From Deltaproteobacteria bacterium (GTDB lineage Bacteria; Myxococcota_A; JAADFL01), in the NCBI GenBank assembly GCA_013152945.1, contig JAADFL010000080.1:1-51986 (forward strand): a stretch of 51,986 bases of DNA, in the 5' to 3' direction. This document shows, piece after piece, positions 32,081 to 41,536 of the stretch. The notes beneath the pieces are model-generated. The model saw only the letters and a list, made by a program, of their open reading frames with translations. It was not told where the DNA came from and did no database searches. The stretch's first letter is position 1, and the number at the start of each line of letters is the position of its first letter. A program made the position numbers and the translations under genes.

Positions 32081-33919
32081 TCACTTTTTGCGAACTTGTA
32101 TCACGGCCCCTGAAGGCAGTTTTTTCTCCAATTCTTTTGTCCACACTTCAACCCGGTTCTTGCCTTCGCTCTTTGCCTTGTACAGTGCAAGGTCTGCTTT
32201 CCTGAATATGTCTTCCGTGGTGTCATCCATGCCGGCCTCGGGGAATCCGGCGATACCGAATGATGCGGTCAGCGCCAAGCTTGTCCCCTTGAAATTGATC
32301 CGCATGGCGGCTACTGCTATGCGAAGACGCTCGGCCACGCCGACAGCGTCCTTTGTGTTGGCCCTGGGCAGGAGCATTGCAAATTCCTCTCCTCCGTACC
32401 TTGCCGCTATGTCGTTGGCCCTCATTGATTCGATTACCTGTTGGCTGAAATTTTTCAGAACCAGGTCTCCGGCCTGGTGCCCGTATTGATCGTTGATCTC
32501 CTTGAAGTCGTCCAGGTCCGATAGTATGACCGTAAACCTGGAACCGTACCGCCTGGCCCTGTGCCATTCCTCTTCCAGCCTTTGGTCGAAGTAACGCCTG
32601 ACGAAAAGTTCGGTCAGGCCGTCCTGTGTCGCCATCTCGAACAGCCTTGCATTCTGCACGGCCACCGCGGCCTGGTTGGCTATCGATACCAGCAGCCTCT
32701 TTGTTCCCTGGTCGAATTGACCCATTTCTCCGGATATAACGGCCAGCACCCCGATACATTCATCGCCGAGTACCATGGGTACGCCCACGAAGGCCCTGGC
32801 GTCTTCCAGTTGTTCGATACTCTCTTTTCCAAACCTTGCCCCTTGTGCTCTTGCGTCCTTTAGAAGCAGGGGTTCCTTCCTGGAAGAGATGTATCCCAAC
32901 AATCCGTCCGGCCTTGACATGTTCGTCTCGCGGAACCTGGCGGCGTACCTCTCCAGCATGAATATCGTGAACCCGGAATCTCTTTGTCCCCCCGGCGCCA
33001 GGGCGTTCAGGGCGAGGAGGGAAATCCGGGCATTGGGAACAAGGTGCAGTGTCTCGGACATTACGGTTTCCAGCACCTGGTCGAGTTGGAGCGAGGAACC
33101 GACAGCGGTTCCCACTGCGTTCAGGGATTTGAGTTCATTCACCCGCTCTTGTAACTGCGCGCGTGTGCTGACCACCTTCTTGACCACGAGGTTGAACAAC
33201 AGGAAGGTCACTCCCATCAATACGAATAAGAATGGATTGGCTTCATCGTAGATTGCCGTCAGCACGACTGAAAGCGGGATGAGCATCAGTTCCACGCCCA
33301 TACTCGGGAGTACTACTTTGTAAAAAGTCCTAAAGAGCCTGTTGCCCTGTGTCCAAAGTGAGCCAATGGCCGCCGCGTAGTTGGTCGATAAGAATATCGC
33401 GGTCAACAATGGAAGCTTGGTTACAAGGGGCCAGGGCTCCTTCAGCCAACTCGTATCAACACCGCATCCGCTTGGAGGGATCAGGGCAGCGGCGATAAGC
33501 ACGGTCATGATCGCTGTTCCGCTGTTGTAGATCAATGCCGCCGCCTCGTGGCGAAGCGGCCGCACAGGATCTCCGGGCTTGCCTATCCTGCGCTCCACTG
33601 CCTGCCTGAAGGTGTCTACCAGCGTGGCCACGGCCGCTATCCAGGCGGTCTGCACGGGCCCTGCGAGAACGATTGCAGCCACGTAGAACGCGGAATCCAG
33701 GCTGACTTGCAGGTTCGCGCCCGCATTGAAGGACAATAATTGTGCGGTCATGCCGAGCGCCAGGAAGCTTAAGACGACATCGATGTGATGAGCGAACAGG
33801 GATGCGAACCCTGCTTCGCCCATTTCCGAGGATGTAGCAAGGTATAGGGCGACCCATCCCGAGATTCCGAGAAATACGAGGTACGCGATATGCAGATGTC
33901 CGAAACGAACCCTTTTCAA
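32081..33919 (-). CDS. Membrane GAF-GGDEF diguanylate cyclase
   Basis: 612 residues, starting with a TTG (MKRVRF) 6 bp after the upstream gene; no better start is seen. The N-terminal about 230 residues hold several transmembrane helices (HIAYLVFLGISGWVALYLAT, LPLLTAIFLSTNYAAAIGSL). A GAF domain follows at about 270-430 and then a GGDEF domain with the active-site motif GGEEF at 509-513 in RYGGEEFAMLLP. An intact GGEEF predicts synthesis of c-di-GMP. No EAL domain is present. The RxxD product-inhibition site is not obvious before the motif. The membrane part probably senses an unknown signal. Confidence 0.88.
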   Translation of the reverse strand: MKRVRFGHLHIAYLVFLGISGWVALYLATSSEMGEAGFASLFAHHIDVVLSFLALGMTAQLLSFNAGANLQVSLDSAFYVAAIVLAGPVQTAWIAAVATLVDTFRQAVERRIGKPGDPVRPLRHEAAALIYNSGTAIMTVLIAAALIPPSGCGVDTSWLKEPWPLVTKLPLLTAIFLSTNYAAAIGSLWTQGNRLFRTFYKVVLPSMGVELMLIPLSVVLTAIYDEANPFLFVLMGVTFLLFNLVVKKVVSTRAQLQERVNELKSLNAVGTAVGSSLQLDQVLETVMSETLHLVPNARISLLALNALAPGGQRDSGFTIFMLERYAARFRETNMSRPDGLLGYISSRKEPLLLKDARAQGARFGKESIEQLEDARAFVGVPMVLGDECIGVLAVISGEMGQFDQGTKRLLVSIANQAAVAVQNARLFEMATQDGLTELFVRRYFDQRLEEEWHRARRYGSRFTVILSDLDDFKEINDQYGHQAGDLVLKNFSQQVIESMRANDIAARYGGEEFAMLLPRANTKDAVGVAERLRIAVAAMRINFKGTSLALTASFGIAGFPEAGMDDTTEDIFRKADLALYKAKSEGKNRVEVWTKELEKKLPSGAVIQVRKK

Positions 33920-33925
33920 AACTTG

Positions 33926-34900
33926 TTATCCGAAGGGCAGGGCGCGGTGTATCTCCAAGGCCTGCTCCACCATTTCATGCAGGATTTCCCTCACCGGTTT
34001 GATCTCCCTGATGAGTCCGATCCCTTGTGAAAGGGAGATGGAGCCTGCCTCGGTGTCACCGGTATCGAACATCTTTTTCGCGGACTCCCCGGATACATAG
34101 GGATAGATTTTAGGAAGAATGTCATCGCCTCCCTGTGCTTCTATTTCAACTACCTTCCTGGCAGGCCCGTTCAACCAGACTCTATGGGCAAAACCCACTG
34201 AACGCATTATGACCGCAGTATCAGTCTCGGTGGCCTCGAGCAGTTTCTCCTTCAAACTTCTATGAATCGGGCATTCTTCGGACATGAGCAATCTCGTTCC
34301 GACGATGGCGCCCGAGGCGCCAAGGCTCAGTACCGCGAGCAGCGATGCGCCGTCCACGATGCCTCCGCCGCCGATTACCGGCATGGACACGGCATGTACA
34401 GTGCTCGGCACGAGGACCATCGTGGTTACGTTGAGATTGCCCGTGGCTCCCCCGTTTTCGTAACCTACCACTGTTACCGCGTCAGCGCCCAGGGCCTCGG
34501 CCTTCCTGGCATACCGGACGCCCACGCACTTGTGGATCCACGTCATGCCGTAGGACTTGACCTTGGATACGAGTTCTTCCGGGGGCGCGAATCCCGACAT
34601 CTCCACGATGTTTACTCCCTCTTCTTTCATGATTTCCAAGTACTTGTTGTTGTCCAGCTTGTTCATCATGGGGAACAGGTTGATGTTGACTGCAAAAGGC
34701 TTGTCGGTCTTGTCCTTGACAGCCTTGATGTCGTCCCTGAACTCGCCGTAGTCCTTGTAGATTGCAGAGGCCAGCACTCCAAGCGCCCCGGCATCGCTTA
34801 TGGCGGCGACGAAATCGGCCTTGGATATGTCCATCATGGCGCCGCCCACGATTGGGAGTTCCGTGTCGACCAGCTTGGTGAACCTTGTTTCAATCTTCAT
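33926..34900 (-). CDS. Nitronate monooxygenase-like FMN enzyme (2-nitropropane dioxygenase family)
   Basis: 324 residues, ATG behind GGAGCGAGG. The TIM-barrel FMN enzyme family is recognised by ELPIVGGAMMDISKADFVAA, VTVVGYENGGATG, VIGGGGIVDGASLLAVLSLG and ASGAIVGTRLL. Members oxidise alkyl nitronates or act as enoyl-reductase-like flavoproteins. The family catalytic His position (GHEAGGH-type motif) reads GYENGGATG here, so the true substrate may not be a nitronate. Neighbours (epimerase/HSD and SCP-2) hint at lipid or secondary metabolism. Confidence 0.82.
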   Translation of the reverse strand: MKIETRFTKLVDTELPIVGGAMMDISKADFVAAISDAGALGVLASAIYKDYGEFRDDIKAVKDKTDKPFAVNINLFPMMNKLDNNKYLEIMKEEGVNIVEMSGFAPPEELVSKVKSYGMTWIHKCVGVRYARKAEALGADAVTVVGYENGGATGNLNVTTMVLVPSTVHAVSMPVIGGGGIVDGASLLAVLSLGASGAIVGTRLLMSEECPIHRSLKEKLLEATETDTAVIMRSVGFAHRVWLNGPARKVVEIEAQGGDDILPKIYPYVSGESAKKMFDTGDTEAGSISLSQGIGLIREIKPVREILHEMVEQALEIHRALPFG

Positions 34901-34969
34901 GCCTCGCTCCTTGCCTGTTCCCCTGTATTATCATGTGGGTTTGAGTGACATGATATCAGGGGAGCCGTA

Positions 34970-36043
34970 TTATGGAATCCAATGGTTATCCTTGTACCAA
35001 GAGATGACGTTTTTCAAGCCATATCTTGTATATGGAAATGCAGGTTCGAACCCCAGGGCCTTTATCTTCCTGGTATCGTACACGTGGTGTCCGGCCAGGT
35101 ACGGGAAAAAGCCCGGATCTATTCCCGGTACCAACATGGGTTGGAGAAGTAACTCTTTTACAGCCTTCTCCCACTTGTTCCCGCACCACTCGTTGAAGAT
35201 ATCCACCGGGCGTCTCGGAATGCGTACCAGGGCGCCGAAGATCAATTTCGCCAGCCCATCGTACCATGGAATCATTTTATAGGTGATACCAAGGTGTTGC
35301 GCCACCCACTGCAGCCAAAGGCCCCAATCCACGGGCGTGTCATCTCCGCAGTTGAACACCTCGCCCACGGCTTCATCCTTGTTCAGCAGCAATTCCACTG
35401 CCCGTGCCACGTCCTGTACATGCACATGGTGCATTTGGGGACCGCCTTCATAAAGGTAGAGCCTCTTGAACTCCAAGTGCTTCAGCAAAGCCAAGGCCGC
35501 TATCATGGGAGCCTGGCCGTACCTTCCCCTTGGGCCGTATATGAGGGCCGGCCGCAGAACAGTCACAGGCAGGCCTTTTTCCCTGAAATAATGAAGCGCA
35601 ACGTCTTCGCCAAGCTTCTTGGTAATCTCGTAATCGTTCCTGGGCCTCTTCATGGAATGTTCGGCTGCCCGGTAGTTTACCGGCAGGCCGTACACGCCGA
35701 TGCTGGAGATATGGACAAAGCGTCCGACACCGGCCTTCAGGGATGCCTCGCACATGTTTTCCGTGCACCTGACGTTTGCATCGAACAGAGTGTCATAGTC
35801 TGCAGAGAGGGAAAAATATCCGGCCACGTTGACGACGGCGTCCACGCCGCCGTGAATTTCATCGAGGCCCTTTGTCTCGAGCAGGTCATGGAAAACCGTT
35901 TCAGCGCCGCAGTCCCGGGCATGATCGAGCGATGTGCCGGGCCGATCAGTGGCCCTGACCTTGTAACCTGATTTACAGAGAAGTTCGACAACGGTCGTTC
36001 CCAGAAATCCAGCCGCTCCGTTGACCAGAATTCGATTGCCCAT
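34970..36043 (-). CDS. NAD-dependent epimerase/dehydratase, 3-beta-HSD-like
   Basis: 357 residues from the ATG at 36043, with AAGG upstream; a GTG at 36049 adds two residues. An extended SDR enzyme: the nucleotide-binding motif GAAGFLG is at about 9-15, SSIGVYG marks the catalytic Ser region, and YEITK is the YxxxK catalytic pair. RPALIYGPRG follows. The substrate region resembles sterol dehydrogenase/isomerase and sugar epimerases. Adjacent SCP-2 and nitronate monooxygenase-like genes make a hydrophobic or sterol-like substrate plausible. No membrane segments are seen. Confidence 0.83.
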   Translation of the reverse strand: MGNRILVNGAAGFLGTTVVELLCKSGYKVRATDRPGTSLDHARDCGAETVFHDLLETKGLDEIHGGVDAVVNVAGYFSLSADYDTLFDANVRCTENMCEASLKAGVGRFVHISSIGVYGLPVNYRAAEHSMKRPRNDYEITKKLGEDVALHYFREKGLPVTVLRPALIYGPRGRYGQAPMIAALALLKHLEFKRLYLYEGGPQMHHVHVQDVARAVELLLNKDEAVGEVFNCGDDTPVDWGLWLQWVAQHLGITYKMIPWYDGLAKLIFGALVRIPRRPVDIFNEWCGNKWEKAVKELLLQPMLVPGIDPGFFPYLAGHHVYDTRKIKALGFEPAFPYTRYGLKNVISWYKDNHWIP

Positions 36044-36119
36044 CAACACCTTGCAAATCCCTCGAGTTTCCTATTTCTAATGTTCAGCGGTCCTTGGGTA
36101 AGCAATCAGGATAAAGGCA

Positions 36120-36449
36120 TCAATCTCCCATAATATTCTGAAGCTTGAGTGCAAGGCCGATGTTTCCGGCCACCTTCAATTTGCCGGTCATGAAGGCCAT
36201 CTGACCGTTGAGCTTGCCTGTGTACAAATCCACGAAATTCTGGTCCGAAATCGTCAGGGTGCACTGGGCTGCATCGTCTTTGCCTTCTCTCACTTCGCCA
36301 CCGTCCGGCTTTGTGAGATCGACTACCCATTCACCGCCTTGGTCTCCGGTTATTATGAATTGGTACATGGCATTGATGCCGCTGAGTTTCTCGGCATTCT
36401 TGGTAAGGTTTTCAGGTATATTCTTTTCGAATATTTCCTTAGCGGTCAT
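36120..36449 (-). CDS. SCP-2 sterol-transfer family protein
   Basis: 109 residues, ATG behind GAGGAGG on the minus strand. The full length is an SCP-2 fold, with YQFIITGDQGGEWVVDLT, CTLTISDQNFVDLYTGKLNG and the closing KLKVAGNIGLALKLQNIM. Such small proteins bind lipids or acyl-CoA in a hydrophobic cavity and often accompany fatty-acid or sterol enzymes. It fits the neighbouring SDR and flavoprotein genes. It is probably cytoplasmic. Confidence 0.88.
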   Translation of the reverse strand: MTAKEIFEKNIPENLTKNAEKLSGINAMYQFIITGDQGGEWVVDLTKPDGGEVREGKDDAAQCTLTISDQNFVDLYTGKLNGQMAFMTGKLKVAGNIGLALKLQNIMGD

Positions 36450-36562
36450 TTTCCTCCTCCTCTCTTTCTCTAATTTCCCACAATCATAAATGATTGCCTG
36501 CCAAGCTACAGGATGCTGGTAACACTATGCGTAAATACTGTCAAGCAAAGAGGCGCTCGATT

Positions 36563-36700
36563 CAGGGATCCCGGCCCCTGGAATCGGCGGTACCAAAGGC
36601 TCCCCCTCGCCCGCTCTGCGGGAGAGGGGGACCAAGGGGGTGAGGGCGGTGGAAAGCCCCAAAGGGGCGAAATATAACAGCCGGGCAACGCCCTTGGTAC
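36563..36700 (+). repeat. Dispersed repeat family B plus a partial MITE end
   Basis: From GATCCCGGCCCCTGGAATCG through CTCCCCCTCGCCCGCTCTGC, GGGAGAGGGGGACC and GGGGTGAGGGCGG this copy aligns with the inverted copy at 13378-13470 and with the window end. It then runs into AAAGCCCCAAAGGGGCGAAA and CAACGCCC, the right part of the MITE-like element, without its outer terminus. CCCGCTCTGCGGG can form a hairpin. It fills most of the gap 36450-36704. Confidence 0.7.
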
Positions 36701-36704
36701 TATA

Positions 36705-37775
36705 TCAGGGTTTTTCCGTACTTATTTTTTCAGCCAGTTTCTTGTGCTCATCACATCCAAGAACTGCCTCTATCTCGGCCTGATTCGGCACAAAGTTCTC
36801 CAGCCTGAATCTCTGCTTGAAGCCTTCCACCCGCTCTTTCGCCTTATTCAGCATCTTTTTGAAGGCAGCACTTTTTTCCGCCTCCTTTCGCAGGGCCGAC
36901 TGTGCCCTGTAGGCCTCTTGCACATCCCAACATGCAATGAAAAGGTCCACCCCTGCTTCGAGCCCCTGGATCACAAGGTCTTCCACCTCGTGGAAATCCG
37001 AAACAGCAGCCATGTTCAATGCATCCGACACCAGCATTCCCTTGAACCCCAAGCGGTCCCTCAACAGATCCCGCATTATTTTCAAAGACAACGTGGCCGG
37101 CACGGACGGGTCCAGTCCCTCGAACACGACATGTGCCGTCATCAGGGCCGGTATATCGTTTTCTATTGCTTCCCGGAACGGGACCAGTTCACGCGCCTCC
37201 AGCACTTCCACCGGGCTTTCCACCTTGGGCAGCGCCTTGTGGCTGTCCAGGCCGGTATGACCGTGACCCGGGAAATGCTTGCCGCACGGGCCGATCCCCT
37301 GCTCCTCAAGGCCTTTGAAAAAGGCTGTTCCTATTCTTGCAACTGTTTTTGGATCGTCCGAGAACGAGCGGTCTTTGATGATCGGGTTGTCCGGGTTGGA
37401 ATCCACGTCAAGGACCGGCGCAAGATCCCAGTTGAAACCAAGGACCAGGAGTTCCCTTGCCATGGCAACCGCTGTTTTCCGCGCCAGGTTAGGGTCGTTC
37501 AGCGAGCCCAGTTTTCTCATGGCCGGCCAAACGGTTGCAGGCGGCTCAAGCCTTGCTACCTTGCCGCCTTCCTGGTCTACCGCCCTCAAAGGGTTATGGC
37601 CGGGCGATGCTTCGCAGATCCTGGAAAGCAACTCGGCAATTTGTGCCGGCCCCTCCATGTTCCTTGAAAACAGGATTACCCCTGCAAGCCCGTCTTCCAG
37701 GAGCTCCTTGATTTCAGGCGAAACCTGTTTTCCGTTGAAACCGCCCAGGACCAGGGATGCTCCTATCGATATCAT
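36705..37775 (-). CDS. nagZ: Beta-N-acetylhexosaminidase NagZ (GH3)
   Basis: 356 residues, ATG behind GGAGAATG. A family 3 glycoside hydrolase for peptidoglycan recycling: it removes N-acetylglucosamine from anhydro-muropeptides in the cytoplasm. The NagZ signature KHFPGHGHTGLDSHK is at 166-180 and contains the catalytic His-Asp pair region. LVSDALNMAAVS carries the nucleophile Asp. No signal peptide is present, as expected for NagZ. It is transcribed away from the AsmA-like gene. Confidence 0.9.
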   Translation of the reverse strand: MISIGASLVLGGFNGKQVSPEIKELLEDGLAGVILFSRNMEGPAQIAELLSRICEASPGHNPLRAVDQEGGKVARLEPPATVWPAMRKLGSLNDPNLARKTAVAMARELLVLGFNWDLAPVLDVDSNPDNPIIKDRSFSDDPKTVARIGTAFFKGLEEQGIGPCGKHFPGHGHTGLDSHKALPKVESPVEVLEARELVPFREAIENDIPALMTAHVVFEGLDPSVPATLSLKIMRDLLRDRLGFKGMLVSDALNMAAVSDFHEVEDLVIQGLEAGVDLFIACWDVQEAYRAQSALRKEAEKSAAFKKMLNKAKERVEGFKQRFRLENFVPNQAEIEAVLGCDEHKKLAEKISTEKP

Positions 37776-37895
37776 TTCATTCTCCTTGCCTTTTTCAATT
37801 ACCGGACAAGTTCAATAGCTCTGTCAAAAGTACAGGTCAACAAACTTCACGTCAACCATGTTGCCCGCGCTATTGAGGCAAGGTAGTATCTGCCG

Positions 37896-40800
37896 ATGAT
37901 GTCCGGGAAACAGGAAAAAGAGAAAAATCCGAAACAGCCCGGGGCCAGGCTAAAAAGGGCTTTGAAAAAGGCGTTGTCGGTGATTGCAATCACCTTGGCT
38001 TTGCTGCTTTGTGCATCCTTGCTGCTGGTCTTGTTTTTTCCCTGGAATTGGGCCTTGCAAAGGGCGGCATCCCGGCTGGAGCAGGAGAGAGGCATATCCG
38101 TCACCTTTGAAAATGCGGATGTCACGGGCCTATCCGTGCTGAAAATAACCGGGCTCTCGGTGGGCCCGGCCCATGGTCGGAAAAACAGGCTTTTAAAGGT
38201 GAAAGAACTCGATGTGCAGGTGGATACGTGGTCCCTTGTGAAGAGCGGGCGGCTGTATGTGCGACACGTGAACGTGGAATCGCCGGTAATCCAAATCGTG
38301 AAGAGGGACCATGCATGGAACATCGAAGAATTTGTGAATCGCCTTTTGCAACCGGGCGGACAAAAGGAAGCCACCCGGGAGGAAGCGCCGGGCTTGGAGA
38401 AAAGACAGGCCGGGGCTGCCATTGACGTGGAAAATGTCAGGGTCTCGAACCTTTGTGTGAGCGTGGAGCAACCCGAAGAAAGGCTCGCTCTCGAGCACGT
38501 GGACCTTACCGGCTCTTTGAAGTCAAAGGGAGGAGAAAGCCTTGTAACCGCAAATCTGAAAATCGGGCGACAGGGCAGGCTCGAGGTACGCGGCACAAGG
38601 GCAGGGGGCCGGGGTGTTTCAGCCTCGATTTCCGCGAATATCTCGGCAAGGATGAAAAATTTCGATTCATTGAAAGCAGATGTCATCATGAGAATAACGC
38701 CGGGGCCTGTTCCTGCGGCAAAAATCGAAATGCCGAAGGTATTGTTGCTGAAAGCCTTTTCAACGGCAAGGCTCGGCCGGGAACAGGTGGAGGTCCGGGA
38801 TTTTGTTCTATCCGCAGGCTTTGACAACACGAACGATGCGGACAAGGTGATTATAAAGGCTGATGCCGGCCTTGCAGGTGGCAAACACGATCGAAGGTTC
38901 GAACTCGACCTCGATGAATTGAACCTGGATCTTTCATGGATCGGGCGGGCCGTGGGACCCTTGCTCGGCCTGAAGGGACTCGAGGGCACGGTCAGAGCAA
39001 GGACATTGCATGCGGATATTAAACTTTCCGATTTCGGCGAACTCATGAAAGGGAAAATCGGGAGTTCACGTATTACAGGTGGTTTCGAATTCAAGGGCAT
39101 CTCGCTTGAGCAACAAAGATACGGCCTGAAACTGAAGCGCGTCGGCGGCGATGCGCGCGTATCCGTTGGTACACCGAAAGGCGATACAAAAGGGAGCATA
39201 CTCAAGGGCTCGTGGAAGATTGGAGCCGGCCGTGTGTCCGTCAGGGAACTGTCTATTCCGAATGCAAGGAGCGCCGGGTCGATTAATGTCCTTCCTTCCG
39301 GCGTGTCGGACTTGACTTTCAAAGCCTCTGCAAGGAGCGTGGAGACAGGCCTTGGGAAAAAGACAAGGCGCCTGGACAATCCCGGAATTCAGGGGCGGGT
39401 GAAGATCAATCCCCGGAATAACCTACTGGTATTCGATCATATCCGCGCCGATTTGGGTGGTTCCGTACTGGCAAGGGCTTCGGGCGGAATCGATCTTGTT
39501 TCCAGGCGCTTGACTGCAAGGACATGGATTGAACACCTCAAACTTGATAGGTTGCGGCAAATCCTGTCGGCCCTGAAATTGGGGCAAGCCCTGTCCCTGT
39601 TGCGAACCGATGAAACGCATGTTTCCGGCACCTTGTCCCTGGATATCGGTTTGCGTTTAAACCTGAACGAGCTTTCAAAACCCTTAACGCTTGCCTGGTT
39701 GAAGAAGAGCAAGGCGGTTGTGGATATAAAGACAGGGGTGAATGGATTCGAGCTTCGAACCGGTGAGATCGACATCAGGCATGCCGGCATTACAGCAGGC
39801 ATAAAAGGCCCCCTGTCTTGTCCCAAAACAACGGTCAGTGTGTTTGCGGCACGGGTAAAAACCCGGGAATTCACCCTGCTGGGCCTGAAAGGGGTTGCAA
39901 CAAGCCTGGAATCATCGGGCCGGATGAACCTCGAGGTCGATGTCAGTGCAAGCAAGTCGAATTTCATCGGAGGGGACATCCTTGCAGCAGGCGCACATGC
40001 TCATGTGAGCACGAACCTGTCCTTTTGGCCCGGTAAATCCGAGATCGAGAACTCGAAGGGAAACCTGGAGCTTGGAGTTTTAAAACTCGTGTTCAAGAAA
40101 CAGGGGGTGGCAACCGGCCGTGTACATATGGGTGTCGGATACGAGCTTCACGGCCCTGATATGCCGGGTGTGAACCTGGCTCTCGAAGTGAAGTCGATTG
40201 ATGCTACCGGGCCTTTGAAACTAAACATGGCATTCATGAAATTGGATGCGCTTTTTTCAGGTGCGGATAATGGTTCGGGTTTATCCATGGATTCACATGC
40301 TTCCTTTTCAGGTGTGGATTCGCCATGGCTCGACACCGGCAAGATCGAACAGGCCAACCTGGATCTTGACGGCCGCGTGTCCAAAGATCTCTCGCATATC
40401 ACGGTGAGGAGGCTGTCTCTTTCCATTCCGGGAAAGGGATTGAGTGCACTGGCCAGTGGCGCAGCGGCCAGGAACGGTTCAAAACTGAACTTGTTGAACA
40501 TGTCTTTTTCAGCCGGCCTCGATTCCGTGAAAAGGGTGAAGCTTTTCAAAGATCTGTCTTACAAGGGCAAGGCCGGACTTTCGGTGAATGTCACGCCCCT
40601 GGGGCGGCGCGAATTAGCGGTGAAAGGGAATTTCGAGGCCGGGGACTTTGATTTTTTCATGGACCGGTATGTAAGGCTCACGCGGCTTTGCGGTAAAGTG
40701 CCGGTGGAGCAGCGGATAAGGATAAACCCGGGTTTCGAGTTCGAGGTAAAGAGAGGACACGTTGGACATGGACCGGGCAGGGTCCTGGAGCGGCTTTCCG

Positions 40801-41468
40801 ATTACGAGACCAAGCACCTGCGATTCGATTCGCTGTACTTGGCCGGCCTTGAATTCGGGCAATCCGAGTTGGACCTCAATATAACGGATGGCGCTCTGAA
40901 TGTGGACAGCATGCAGACCTCCCTGCTCGGCGGATTCGCTGCGGGTTCGCTGAGCATGGCCTTTTTCCCGCGCCGGCATGATTTGCTCATGGATTTGTAC
41001 GTGCAGGCCACGGGATTGAACATCGGGGATGTACAGGGCCTGAAAGCAGGCGAGAAAAAACAGTCTTCAAGCCGGGGATCGAAAATTTCGTTTGCCGTGT
41101 CCATGGCCCTGGGGCTCAAAGACAGGATGCTGGACACAAAGGTGCAGTTGACCAGGATTGGACCGGAAATGCTGGACCGGGCACTCGGTTTGGCGAACCG
41201 GGACGGCACCAATCTCGGCGTCGAACAGGTGCGCGAGAAACTTGAATCCTATAATTTGAAGCCGAAGCTCGTGTCCGCAAGGATTAAACATGGAAACCTG
41301 GCTTTGACCATAAAAATGGAAAAGGCCGGCACGTATGGGCTCGGAAGGATAGCGGCTGAACAAATAGAAGAGATTTCCAGGGAACAGTTGCGACGCGTTC
41401 CCGTGTCACTGATCTTTGAAGAAAAGCTTTTCAAGCCGTTGGAACGGCTGTTGTTTTCCAGCCCATAG
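37896..41468 (+). CDS. AsmA-like envelope protein, 1190 residues
   Basis: ATG at 37896, or 37899, behind an AAGG-containing leader. An N-terminal transmembrane anchor (ALSVIAITLALLLCASLLLV) at about 28-50 is followed by a very long beta-rich periplasmic region. Its opening (ISVTFENADVTGLSVLKITG, YVRHVNVESPVIQIVK) is typical of AsmA/TamB-like proteins. These form extended hydrophobic grooves thought to move phospholipids between membranes. The C-terminus has further LKRVPVSLIFE-like strands and no second membrane segment. It stands alone between NagZ (divergent) and the convergent bat operon. The long antisense frame inside it is a shadow. Confidence 0.8.
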   Translation: MMSGKQEKEKNPKQPGARLKRALKKALSVIAITLALLLCASLLLVLFFPWNWALQRAASRLEQERGISVTFENADVTGLSVLKITGLSVGPAHGRKNRLLKVKELDVQVDTWSLVKSGRLYVRHVNVESPVIQIVKRDHAWNIEEFVNRLLQPGGQKEATREEAPGLEKRQAGAAIDVENVRVSNLCVSVEQPEERLALEHVDLTGSLKSKGGESLVTANLKIGRQGRLEVRGTRAGGRGVSASISANISARMKNFDSLKADVIMRITPGPVPAAKIEMPKVLLLKAFSTARLGREQVEVRDFVLSAGFDNTNDADKVIIKADAGLAGGKHDRRFELDLDELNLDLSWIGRAVGPLLGLKGLEGTVRARTLHADIKLSDFGELMKGKIGSSRITGGFEFKGISLEQQRYGLKLKRVGGDARVSVGTPKGDTKGSILKGSWKIGAGRVSVRELSIPNARSAGSINVLPSGVSDLTFKASARSVETGLGKKTRRLDNPGIQGRVKINPRNNLLVFDHIRADLGGSVLARASGGIDLVSRRLTARTWIEHLKLDRLRQILSALKLGQALSLLRTDETHVSGTLSLDIGLRLNLNELSKPLTLAWLKKSKAVVDIKTGVNGFELRTGEIDIRHAGITAGIKGPLSCPKTTVSVFAARVKTREFTLLGLKGVATSLESSGRMNLEVDVSASKSNFIGGDILAAGAHAHVSTNLSFWPGKSEIENSKGNLELGVLKLVFKKQGVATGRVHMGVGYELHGPDMPGVNLALEVKSIDATGPLKLNMAFMKLDALFSGADNGSGLSMDSHASFSGVDSPWLDTGKIEQANLDLDGRVSKDLSHITVRRLSLSIPGKGLSALASGAAARNGSKLNLLNMSFSAGLDSVKRVKLFKDLSYKGKAGLSVNVTPLGRRELAVKGNFEAGDFDFFMDRYVRLTRLCGKVPVEQRIRINPGFEFEVKRGHVGHGPGRVLERLSDYETKHLRFDSLYLAGLEFGQSELDLNITDGALNVDSMQTSLLGGFAAGSLSMAFFPRRHDLLMDLYVQATGLNIGDVQGLKAGEKKQSSSRGSKISFAVSMALGLKDRMLDTKVQLTRIGPEMLDRALGLANRDGTNLGVEQVREKLESYNLKPKLVSARIKHGNLALTIKMEKAGTYGLGRIAAEQIEEISREQLRRVPVSLIFEEKLFKPLERLLFSSP

Positions 41469-41536
41469 AGTCACGGTTTTCCTATGCCCCCCTGGTTTCC
41501 GCGATCAAGGGAAGGATTGTAAGAATGATCATTGCA

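Noticed and set aside
37847-39379. 510-residue open frame on the minus strand
   Set aside because: It is antisense to the AsmA-like gene, has serine/arginine-rich low-complexity composition and no domain.
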